Assembly (NCBI GenBank): GCA_001579985.1
Contig: LRSR01008419.1
Span: 1-20,439, forward strand
Length of the DNA: 20,439 nucleotides
Reading direction: 5' to 3'
Source: Hypsibius dujardini
Lineage: Eukaryota; Tardigrada; Eutardigrada; Parachela; Hypsibiidae
A program made the translations under genes and the position numbers. The notes under the pieces were generated by a model. It saw only the letters and a program-made list of their open reading frames with translations, was not told the DNA's origin and did no database searches. Shown here one piece after another: positions 9,620-19,300 of the stretch (positions within the stretch are counted from its first letter, which is position 1; every line of letters starts with the position of its first letter).

Positions 9620-10322
9620 TCGTCGAGCCGTAACTGCAACATTTCGGCCCAAGTCTCGCTCTTTTACACAGCGCCTCTCCTGCATTCCCAGGCTGACATC
9701 CGATGGCTACTGCATCCTCGCGCTTGGGTTCTGGGCACGGACCCAAAGAAACTTTGTATCCGTGGAATGGCGTTATATCCAAGGGCTCTGCCAGCCCACA
9801 CATCACAGTGCCGATGGGATGTTCTTCCTCACTCAGCATCAAGGTGTCGCGGGCACTGACGTTGCACACACACATGTGCCTTCACTCAGGCATCGCTCTC
9901 TAAACAGTCAACGAGAATGAGAACATTCTTTGAGAGAATACTTCTCGCATCCTCATTTTGGCGGACAAATGTCTGAAAACACTTCTGATGCGCGTTTTGT
10001 CTTAATCATTGAACAAACTGATCACAAATGATCATAGATATTTAGCCGCCAAACTGCAAAAGGTTTTTTCAAAGAAAAAAGTGAATTTGATTTGATCTCC
10101 AACGGCCCCATAGTTAACATGTAAAACCGGTTGAGTAATTATATCTCACGATCATACAAGCAGCACCGAATAAAATGGAACTGGTATCGACAGAGCAAGT
10201 TAACGAAGGGAAATTCGTAACTGTGACACACACTGTGTAGCAACTCGTTCAACGCAGCAAGACTTCAGTCGAGAACTGTCTACCACATACCCGGCAACCA
10301 ACAGAAATAAAAACGTCGACAT
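9620..10322 (-). CDS. Probable secreted cysteine-rich protein, incomplete model
   Basis: Exon 1 starts at 10322 with signal peptide MSTFLFLLVAGYVV, then SCCVERVATQC, and stays open to a TAA at 10200. Donor-like GT sites occur around 10220-10234. The next exon ends at a strong donor (GTAAGT) after 9620 and carries MCVCNVSARD, PIGTVMCGLAEPL, GPCPEPKRED, IGCQPGNAGEALCKRA and GPKCCSYGST, that is nine cysteines in 85 residues. Linking needs an acceptor just upstream of 9875. The one ending TGAAG gives matching phase; a cleaner acceptor (CTGTTTAG) opens a different frame reading RCLSEGTCVC and soon stops. Further exons below 9620 are expected, since the last visible phase is 1. Cysteine spacing matches no domain I can name. 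Secretion and disulphide richness are seen; the junction is inferred. Confidence 0.45.
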
Positions 10323-11819
10323 CTGCAATATGTAAAGCAGTACGCAAAATGTCTGCGGTCTAATTCAAAGTTTCATCGGTCATCACGCTGCCCCTAGGCA
10401 AACTGCAAACAAGGCAAGAAAGTCAAATTCTAGAGAAAGGAAAAAATGTCTTTTGAAAAAAGCTTCAGCTAACTTTGCCATTTTTTAAGCGATCATGCCA
10501 TAAATTGCAATTAGTGCGGTGGGCATCATCAACCTTCTTCTTTGGTCTGACTACATTTTCGTTAAATGTCTGCGGGATTTTTTTCTGGAAACCCCAGGAA
10601 CGCGTGGGCCTCATCACATATGCCTATTTATTTATTTATAAAAAAACAGACTATGCATGGTCAAACTTCGGCATTTGGAAAGGCTAGAATGGCTTGCTAT
10701 TATTTAAAAAAATTAGATCACGGCTTCAAACCGAAACGATGAGAAAAGCTTAATTTTGGAAACCGTTTTTGGAACGGAAAAAAAATCATCGAAAAAATGT
10801 AAAAAAACATAATTTCATCTTACCGTGACTTGAGGTCAACTCACATTTTCTTTGTCTGATGCAATATTGTCAATTTATTCAAAATTTTAACTCCAAAATT
10901 AAGCTCCCTATTGAATTAGTTTGTGTATCAAAAATTGTCTCAATATAGAAATTCAATTAATGTTGATCAAAAACAGTATTGAAAACAGTTATGTCTGTGG
11001 CTGTTCTTCAAGCATTTAAAAAGTCTGTTGTACAGTACTCTCCCTCAGATGTAAGGCTGCTGACCGCATGCGTGCACGAAACACAAGACAGCGCGAGAGA
11101 GGATCCACTCTTCCTTTCTATGGACCATTGTCCGATGATGTGTGTTATCAGCTCCTATCTATTAGTCTCTCTCGAAACAGTTTCACTCATCCTCACTACG
11201 CTGGATCGAGACAGAAGATTTCCATGCGGCAATGAGCGCAATTATTAACTCTCTGAGGACGGGTGTTTTTACTTAGGATCACTGTGGCGGTAACTTTGCA
11301 TTAGCAATTTGAGTTTTCATCCGATTTGGCTGATTCCAAAACCTTTAATCTGGTTAGAAGTACCACAATCGAATGTAGAAAAACAAATCCAAAAATACTG
11401 ATCGGAAGTGGTCGGTTCCGAGTGATCCTAAATGGGATCACCCCCCAGAAGAACGGTTCTAATATATTTCTTTCTGACCGTATGCAAAATTTTATCAAAA
11501 AAATTGAAAACGGCAAAACGATAGCTCATTCAATGTTTTATATAATACAGTTTTGAGTTGAATGTTAAAACGCTTAGGAAAGCAGCGAAAAAAATCAAAT
11601 CATTGGGAAACAATTTTCAAACTGCCCAATGCGTCAAGCGCCACAACATTGTCGTAACACCTGCTCGCAGCGTGTAACCGCACAGAAGAACGCCTCATTT
11701 TCAGGGTGTGTTTTGCCGCGCGCTTTCACTTCCCATATTTTCCATCCCTTCTTAAGAATTCGCTTTAATTCTGTAATATTCTGTTACATAAAGACCAAGT
11801 TTCAAATTTGTCTGAAACG
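10323..11819. other. About 1.5 kb without a supported gene
   Basis: Holds a short ATTT-type simple repeat at about 10623-10640, several A/T runs, and a perfect 7-bp hairpin at 11422-11441 (GTGATCC / GGATCAC). Plus-strand open frames at 10979-11248, 11326-11556 and 11629-11967 lack motifs, and the last overlaps the next gene out of frame. Any upstream exon or promoter of the minus-strand cysteine-rich gene would lie in the left part. Confidence 0.35.
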
Positions 11820-12175
11820 ATGGCCCAAAAAGCGACGGAAATTCTGCGGCAGGAGTTCGAGCATGAAAGGTAAACAAACAAATTATCCTGATCTTCCCCT
11901 CCTCCCTAGATCTAAACGTCCTCTGACTAGTATTGCGCCTGTGAAAGTATTGCGCCTTCCGTTTTAGTCTCGCTTTTCTGGAAAACCTGCTGATGTTTAT
12001 CAAAGACGCGGCTGCCGGGAAGGATGGAACTCGGGCAAAATTTTCCATCTATCAAGCCTTCAGCGATCAGATTTTAGTAAGACCCCTATCAGTTCCGCCC
12101 ACCGCCACAATTCAAACGAAACGTCAGCGTTCGACGGCTTTTTGGAATATAGAGCAAGTCGTCAGAGGTTTCTAA
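11820..12175 (+). CDS. Small protein of unknown function, two exons seen
   Basis: Exon 11820-11869 begins ACGATGGCC, a good start context, and reads MAQKATEILRQEFEHE. A GTAAAC donor and TTTTAG acceptor enclose a 98-nt intron. Exon 2 from 11968 continues LAFLENLLMFIKDAAAGKDG and TRAKFSIYQAFSDQIL. At 12077 a GTAAGA could be a donor (phase 0); if not used, the frame runs on to a TAA at 12173-12175, adding RPLSVPPTATIQTKRQR and a short tail, 84 residues in all. The helical, amphipathic N-terminus looks like a genuine intracellular protein: no signal peptide and no membrane segment long enough to call. I do not recognise the family. Either the gene ends here or it continues past the transposon to the right. 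Confidence 0.55.
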
Positions 12176-12709
12176 CGAAGCGAGTGCCACTTCATATTCT
12201 GCTTCGTCGCTGCATTCACGCTCAAACTACTGAAAGGGAATTCCACCACTCTCGAAGGTGAAATCTTGCACATCCGTTAATTTTGTTGTTTGTGTTCACA
12301 TAATGTGATGCTGTTTCCATCGAGAAAAAATTTTTAAAAAAAGATGTGGAAACAATTTTTTAAAAATTAAAAATATACTACGTGGTGGTACATAGATGGC
12401 GCTGTCAATGTTATCCTATACCGTGTCAGTTGATTGCTACATTTTTAAACGGTTCCGGAGGCTGGTGATGAATGCAGTTAAATAATTTATCGATGACGGT
12501 CTAGGTTAACGATCAAAATCTGCGCTTGATTGTTCTATTAATATGTTACAATTAAAAAATGCCAGTCTTATTACGGTAAATGATGATATCACATAACTGC
12601 TGTTTTGCAATAAATATCATTATATTGCGAGACCAACTAATTTTTTTGGACGTTACGTCGATTTGTTTGTCTATTTTTATTGGCAACGGTTTATGACAAC
12701 GGTTTGTCA
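12176..12709. other. No supported gene; AT-rich spacer before the transposase remnant
   Basis: Contains A/T runs at 12327-12375 flanked by short complementary stretches (GTTTCCATC and GATGTGGAAAC). The transposon's left end may lie here, but I could not define a terminal repeat. Confidence 0.35.
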
Positions 12710-13520
12710 ATGTCGGTAACGAACGCAGATGTGCTACTGCTTGATGATCGCTTATCGGATCAAGAGGAAGACTCCGGTACCGAGCCATCATCTCATGAGA
12801 TTTTCGAGCCCAATTCCGACCATGGAAATATTTCTCTTGGTTCCGGATGGGATAATGCAGCTTATGTGAAACACAAAATGGAAGCTGTGGCGTACTGTAA
12901 ATCCGGAACGAAAACGCCGTTATCGGTTTCATCCGTGCGGTCGAAATTTCTAAAAGTGTTCAATGAGTCGATGCTGTATGACTGGGCCAAACAGTTGGAT
13001 CCTCAATCACGGCGTGAAAAAAATGCGTACAAAAATTTATATACCAAAGGCTGTTTACGATAAGGTTTATTGAACCATCGCTTGATTCATTGATTTCACC
13101 AAAGTTCCTGACCAACTTTTTAATTAACGAAACGATCACAATGAAACCCAGAATAAAACGTGTGATTGACCAATTTTGTTATAGGCCGAAGCTGAATTGG
13201 CTGTTATCTACGACACTAACCTTACGAAATAGGCCCGCAATATGGCTTCAACCGTAGAGCTGAATAAATTTTGGATGTCTAAAGGCTGGGTCAACAAATT
13301 CAAAAAAATCAATAACATTGGGGACCGTGAAATTACCAATTAGGTCACCCGAAGGATGATGGAGGATGAACTAGACCGGTACATTGCTGCTGCAGATTTT
13401 GTGGAGCACGTGAAAGGATTGATTGTCCTTTATGGACCGGACTGTGTTTTGAACGCCAATTAGAGCTAGTTTGAGTGTGAAATCCATTTGGGGAGTACCC
13501 TGCGCACATGTGGTACGTGC
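12710..13520 (+). pseudogene. Dead Tigger/pogo-type (CENP-B-like) transposase
   Basis: 12710-13063 begins MSVTNADVLLLDD and includes an N-terminal helix-turn-helix (KHKMEAVAYCKSG, SVRSKFLKVF, LYDWAKQLD). After a frame change and stops, 13185-13520 gives the second CENP-B-type DNA-binding domain (FWMSKGWVNKFKKINNI, GDREIT), then FVEHVKGLIVLYGPD and VLNAN followed by stop codons at positions expected to be Q and G of NTDQSGF, and EIHLGSTL. This order (two HTH domains, then DDE start) is that of Tigger/pogo transposases. The first catalytic aspartate is replaced by asparagine. At least five in-frame stops plus frameshifts show it is inactive. The remaining DDE residues are not recognised downstream, so the copy is truncated or too decayed. 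Confidence 0.75.
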
Positions 13521-14014
13521 ATCTTTTACTTGTAATTCATTTGTTATAAATTTTTTTTGAAGGGTCTGGAGAGGAAATCCAAGTGAGACTTCCCACTCCT
13601 TCTTTTGTAGCACTGAGACGGGCGTAACAGAAAAGCCAGTGAAATTGGCCCAGTAGGCAGACCTTGTCATTGCTTAAAAAAATTAATAAATTACTTCCGC
13701 TGAAACCTGACGACATTCCACGTATGACTTGCGTGATTAACTGCATAATAGGAAAACGGCTGAAACAATCACGTATTAGTCTCTTATCATACGTATATTC
13801 TATCCGCAAGACTGCCCCTGCCTTCAAGAGAACTTTCGTCACGTTGGATATGTCCTTGCTGTATAAAAATTCAGCAAAAGTAATATAAGTACGCATTTTA
13901 AGTCGCAAAAAAATTCATTCTTCTTGTCCCACTCAAATTTCTGTACGTGCAGTGATCTGAAAAACGTATTCGTTTCAATACTTTTTTATAAAACTCAAAC
14001 CACGAACACAAAGC
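13521..14014. other. Upstream region of the PPSYQ gene
   Basis: Open frames on both strands (plus 13664-13888, minus 13537-13908) show no motif; part may be unrecognisable transposon sequence. The only signal I can name is the TATA box at 13987. Confidence 0.35.
13987..13993 (+). promoter_or_regulatory. TATA box of the PPSYQ-repeat gene
   Basis: Perfect TATAAAA, 28 nt before the ATG at 14015. Normal spacing would put the transcription start close to 14012-14018, giving an almost absent leader, so either the leader is extremely short or the true start lies elsewhere. Confidence 0.45.
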
Positions 14015-14899
14015 ATGTATAGTCCAATAGTTGCCGTCATTTTGCTCAGCGTTGGTGTTGATTACGCATGTAAGAGATTCACATAAATATATTTATGCGG
14101 CTTGTACAGTGTTTGTAGTTTTTGTTATTTTCTATAAACTATATATATGAGCATTGGCATTTTGTACATTAATTCATTAGTTGATGTTTATATCTAATAT
14201 CTGCTGATTGTCTGTATTATTTGTATCGCCGATATTTTACCGAAATAGAAGAAACAATCATTCATTAAATATATCCTTTCATATTTAGGTTCCTATGATG
14301 CGCCAGCACCTGCGCCATACTCCCGCTATCGTGCTGCACCCGACACCCGGTCTCTGTACGGAAGTCCGCCGGCCAATCAATATTCCAGTTACCAATTGCC
14401 TCCCAGTTACCAATCCCCTCCAAGCTACCAGCCTCCTGCCCCGGCTCCATCTTACGGAGGTTCTAACGGAGATTACCAATCACCACCCAGTTATCCGTCA
14501 CCGCCAAGCTATCAGGCTCCTTCCGGATACCAACCCCAGTCCAGCTACCAGGCCCCTCCCGGTTATCGATCGCCGCAAAGTTACCAAGTTCCTTCAGGTT
14601 ACCAATCTCAGTCCAGTTACCAGTCGCCACCAAGTTACGAATCTTCAACTCCGCCCCAGTACACGTCTCCGCCAAGTTACGAGACAACTACCACCTATCC
14701 AGCTCCACCCAGTGACTACACTACTACTGCAACTTATCAAACTACTTCTAGTGACTACTCCACTCCGAGCTATCCAGCTCCTCCCAGCTACCAATCGTCG
14801 CCTAATTATCAGTCTCCTCCAAGCTATCAAACTCCGCCTAGCTATCAGACGCCACCTAGCTATATACAACCGCCCAAGATGCTCGGTGGTTATAGTTAA
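14015..14899 (+). CDS. Secreted tyrosine-rich PPSYQ-repeat protein
   Basis: Exon 1 (14015-14069) encodes a signal peptide MYSPIVAVILLSVGVDYA and a GTAAGA donor. A 219-nt intron ends in ATATTTAG, and exon 2 (14289-14899) completes a 221-residue protein ending in MLGGYS. After a short lead (DAPAPAPYSRY) the mature chain is almost wholly P, S, Y, Q, T and A: about ten PPSY units, variants such as SGYQ, SSYQ and SPNYQ, and a threonine-rich interlude near residues 157-177. Roughly 32 of about 203 mature residues are tyrosine, there is one lysine near the C-terminus, and one cysteine at the exon junction. Known proteins with Tyr-Pro repeats and signal peptides are structural: cuticle, eggshell, silk or adhesive proteins, often cross-linked through tyrosine. 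That role here is inferred. Neighbouring haem peroxidase is co-oriented downstream. Confidence 0.8.
14390..14872 (+). repeat. Coding repeat array of about 18-nt units (PPSYQ)
   Basis: Tandem imperfect units encoding [S/T/A/L]PPSYQ, with C/T-rich codons CCNCCNAGYTAYCAR. Synonymous positions vary (AGC/AGT, TAC/TAT, CAA/CAG), so the peptide is more conserved than the DNA. The skewed composition keeps other frames on both strands open; those frames are artefacts. Confidence 0.75.
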
Positions 14900-15708
14900 T
14901 ACGGCGTTGTTAGTATAGTCTTTAAAAGAGTGCCAGATGGGCTTTTGCCCTTCCACCATCAGCAATGTCGGCGACTTTAACATTACCTTTTTGCTGAAAT
15001 ACCGATAAATGTGGTTGTTCGAGTCAAAAGTCTACGGATATTATATTTTTAAGCTGTTCTGTCACAATGAACGGAACTATTCAAAATGCAGCTCGTGTCC
15101 GTTCACGCTGGCCCGAAAGTGGTCGTCACAATGAGCACCTTTTTTTCATAACAAACGAATCTCGTGCATAACTATCCTCTCGACGAACCGACCCACAAAA
15201 TTTAGGAGCGGAATATTTAAAACCGAGGATGAGGCGCAGATGAAACTGTAATGAGTAACCGGCCGGAAAATCTCCTTACTGGTACAGAAGACGACGCCCC
15301 AGTCCAAATTATTCAAAAACAAGTGTCTGTTTGTTTTTCTCGAAAATTAATCAGAAATGCTCAAGTATTCTTTCTGTGATGCCTGATCCATTAAAATAAT
15401 ATATTCAAGCGTTTCGGGTGCAAATTAAGGGCGCCACAGGTACAAGTTCACCAGTACCCAACATAAGCACTTTTGAGAAAAACATGTGACTGGTTGTGAT
15501 GGACCAGAAAAACCGGAATTTAAATATTTTAGACAAAATGTGAGCTCAACAGTATATCAAGTGATTCAAACTGCAGAAACAAACTTGTTTTTGAAAAATT
15601 AGTATCAGTTCCGCTTCTTTGGTCTACTCGTACCTCGAAGCCGTACCGCAAGCAGTCAACTGCAATGCGATTTCAATGGTCGCTAGTCTTATTCCGCAGC
15701 AGTCACTG
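14900..15708. other. Intergenic, nothing supported
   Basis: Presumed 3' region of the PPSYQ gene. No canonical AATAAA was seen soon after its stop; GATAAA at about 15004 is the nearest variant. No exon or RNA gene was recognised. Confidence 0.4.
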
Positions 15709-16015
15709 AGGGTATTCAAAGTTCGTTTATTTGCAGCGATTATTTCGCCATTTCAAACTCACTAATCTCCTTGGTTTTGAAGATAAGCGAGAAAAGCAGT
15801 CAAGGAGCTCCTTTTCTCGGTTATCTGCTCGCTAATCGTGTGGATCTGTCTTGTGAGTGGTCCATGTGAGTTGAGATTAGCGAAGGAGACACAGCCTCAG
15901 GTAAGCCAGGGGGCGTGTCCTCGTATCACCGTTGCAAGGGCGTGCAAAACCAGGGAGATTAGCGAGTTTGAAATAGCGAAATAAACGCCGCAAATAAGCG
16001 AACTTTGAATACCCT
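15709..16015. mobile_element. 307-bp MITE with 66-bp terminal inverted repeats
   Basis: 15709-15774 and the reverse complement of 15950-16015 agree at 60 of 66 positions, both starting AGGGTATTCAAAGTTCG and ending CTAATCTCC.TGG. The flanks are CACTG on the left and TACTG on the right, a possible imperfect 5-bp target duplication. The interior has its own stem (GATAAGCGAGAAAA near 15782 pairing with TTTTCTCGGTTATC near 15813) and further GCGA-containing variants. There is no coding capacity. It sits between the PPSYQ gene and the peroxidase, less than 300 bp from the latter's start. The superfamily is not assigned. Confidence 0.85.
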
Positions 16016-16309
16016 TACTGTATCACATACCAATACACCAGACCAGTTTCGCGCGTCGGAATACCGATAATTTAGGCGATGACGAAACATGAATAAAAAA
16101 AGCGCGTGCGCTACACAAAGTTACCGGCTACCACAATCACTAAGAACTGTCATTTTCACAATCACCTGCGGGTGGCAGTCATTCATTATTGACTACCGGT
16201 TATTTTTCTCGTTAGTACAAAACGATAAACGCAGCAAGTGATAAAGAAAGAAAGAAAAATTCAACAAATTGTTCCGTTCCAATTAAATTCTGCTTCACAA
16301 TTTTCCAGA
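16016..16309. other. Upstream region of the peroxidase gene
   Basis: No TATA box is visible. The last bases before the ATG form a pyrimidine-rich stretch ending TTTTCCAG, which looks like a splice acceptor 1 nt before the start codon, suggesting either a 5'-leader intron or trans-splicing. Confidence 0.35.
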
Positions 16310-19300
16310 ATGAAAAAACCAGGAATTATGGCGTCGTGGTTATTGAGCTGTCTACTGTTCGCCGTATGCAAAAATGCAGGTAAGTACTGTAGCAGATGAG
16401 CTTCCACTTTGTTTTGACATCATCTCTGCTCTGTTGTGTATTCAGGCGCCCAACATATTGGTAGTAGTGGTCGATCGATTGATTCATCAAGCAGAAATGG
16501 GAACTATTTCCAAAACAGTCCAGACTACTGGAAGGATGATGCCTACGGTCGGGGATGGAGCGGATGGCAAATTGCCTCTCAAGAATTGCAGAGCCGCATG
16601 GGGACTGTGCTGCAGAAACCTGTCGTGGTGACTGCTGATTTCGTGGAAGATCACTTCAAGGACGCCGTCGCCAAAGCGGTCAAGCAGTTCGACAAGCCGG
16701 ATTTTGCCACCACGAGTAAGACCTCTTCTGCGGCACAATTAAACGCTTTTGGCGCTACGGGCCCTGATGCACTTATGATGGCTAAGGACGCTTTGGTTGT
16801 GGAGGATTTCGCAAGCTCATTGTCCAAAAAAATGTGAGTTCCATATTGCGCATTTTGCCTGCTGTTGTAATAATTTTTATTTGTTGGACAAGTGTGTCAA
16901 TGCTTATTATTTTAATAAATGTTCAACAACTTGCCTTATCACGCATGGGAGTTCTTGTTTAATTATTTTTGTCCACTATCCCGTTTCCTTATACCATTTA
17001 AGTATTCCTGCTTCTTTTGTATATGTGCTGTCTTCTGTTCGGTTCTTATTTTAATTTCTAGCAATTTTTTTCTTTTGGAACTATTCGATCGATATATATT
17101 TTTTCTCATGCGGTGGGCCCTTCCTGCTCACTACGTTTTAGTTTGTACCGTTTGTTGTTGTCGGTCGTTCCATCATAAAATACATGAGCTTTCGATATTT
17201 CAATATTTTATTTATAACGGACAGTAGCACTTACCAAAATTGGTCTGCCTAAACTTCCAATCGTGCGAAGCTCTAGAGCCACGTAGCAGGATTACTCGTC
17301 GAGGCTGTTCGATTGGGTGCTTAAGTAATCCAGTTAACGACTTCTACTAAGAGTAAAATAAAAAGTAGAAAGACGTCGCTATTTTAGGCGTTGCACTGGT
17401 CGAGCTCTTAGAGAAATCGAACGCGACTAATGAAAGAAACATTTTTGATAAGCAAACATATTTTGTCCTGTATGCTACAATTTTTAGTTGTTAAATTAAG
17501 GTTATTAGAAGAATAGCACGTTTAAATATTTTGTGGTAATTTTCAAAGAAGTTTCACGGAATTCAAGATTGTCCATGTTTTTTTTCCACCAACTGCGCTA
17601 ATTATTTTTTCGCTAAATGTACGGTTTTACTCTGCGATTTGACTGCTGACCATATTCATCTTGGACGTTGTCCGGCCCATCTCCACGTAATTAAAAGTAA
17701 TTTTGATGTTTTGTTTGAAACAGAATGCCAGGTGCAAAATCCCCAGACGCCAGAGCATCGCTGAAAACGAGGGACCTGCCATCAAGTTTAAATCTTCTTA
17801 TGCCGTCCGTCCAGGCGACCACTGGCAGAAAAACGAAAACTGCAGTCTGTAATGACAAGGAAATGTAAGGCACACTTTGAAGAGTCTGGTGTTAAGTAAC
17901 TTATCGAAAAGTGAACTTCGTTCATTAATATTAACATTTTGGTGTTTATTAAATATGTTACAGACCTGTGGTACCGATTACGGATTTTCTTAAGTCGTCG
18001 CCCGCGCAGCAACAATGCGCGAAAAGCAAGTATCGTACTCACTCTGGGAAATGCAACAATATCTGCTTTCCAAACAGAGGGAGTGCGGTCACGACTTTCG
18101 TAAGGCGTCTCGATCCCGATTATTTTTCCACTGGTAAAATCTCCAATTACGCGTAGTTCTGTTCGCTACATTACCAAGTGTTATTCGGTGGGTTGAGCTT
18201 CATTCGGAATTTATGCATTTTTGCTCAGAAAATTTACCCAGACGGAGCTCCAGAAACCAGCCGCTTCCTAGCGCTCGACTCGTTAGCTCCACCCTGGTGG
18301 GCACCACAGTGCGACCGGCCCCTACCTGGACTACCATGGTAAGAATGACAGCGTCTTTACGCTACCCTCAAACAATATTATTCAGTCGTCGTCTTTTAAG
18401 TCTGAAGCGCGTTCCAATTCAAACCGGCACAGCTTAAACTGGCATTTCAAGATAAGCAATTAATTATTCATGATTTGAAGAAAACATTTTGGTAACCATT
18501 CACATTTAAATGCGAGTAAAATTTTGGTTACCAAAATAATGTAGTCCGAATTCTTTTGTTTTTTGGTCTATATTGTGACCACATTCAAATATGTTTGTTG
18601 TATACTGGGTTTTTCATCTTGTTCAACTTTTCTAAATTTCTGAGTGCGTGTGGCTGAAGAACATTTATTGCAGCAGCAATTGTTGCTATCAATCTAGCGT
18701 CTAATGCTTATTTTGCATTTATAGTTTATGCACTTTGGTCAATTTCTGGTAAGCTCACATTCGTTTTGCTACAATCCTTAAAGATATTCATGATTTCTTC
18801 TTGTCCTTCCAGGATCACGACATCACGGTATATGATATTTTAATTCAATGTTGACAATCAAATTATTGAATTTACCTTTCCCCCTGGCTACACTTAGAGT
18901 ACCGCAAAACCTCAGCAAGGAGATGAAAAGGTTCCTTTTGCCTGTTGTTCCAAAAGCGGCAAAATAAACCCATTCTGCGCACGTAGGTTTTTGCACATTA
19001 ATATTCGCTTTTTAGTAACACATGATAATTCGCCATGCTATAATTCTTAAGCAATCGACATTCCCAGAGATGACCCATTTTACTCGCAGTAAGACACTTC
19101 TTTTAATATTTTCCGTCCTATTGTTAACATATTTTGATTGTTTGGCTGTATTTGAGGCATGGGCAAACGTGTATGGAGTTCATTCGAAGCACTTCGGGTC
19201 CTTCCCCAAGCTGCAACCTCGGCTACCGTGAACAGGTTAATCAACAGACGGCATACATCGACGGCAGTCAAAGTAAATTTTCGATAAGTATTTGTAAATT

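Noticed and set aside
4033-10167. Shared 15-mer CATACAAGCAGCACC at about 4033 and 10153
   Set aside because: One 15-nt match in 20 kb on two strands is near chance expectation and the flanks differ.
10979-11248. 90-codon open frame starting at a TTG
   Set aside because: No motif, no splice sites, no eukaryotic start, and composition like the surrounding spacer.
14295-14918. 207-codon plus-strand open frame rich in P, T, L and R, and minus-strand frames at 14463-14687 and 14645-14983
   Set aside because: They are out of frame with the spliced signal-peptide gene and stay open only because the PPSYQ repeat DNA is low in stop triplets.
17221-17340. Possible tRNA-like B-box (GTTCGATTGGG)
   Set aside because: No matching A-box, acceptor stem or cloverleaf could be built around it.
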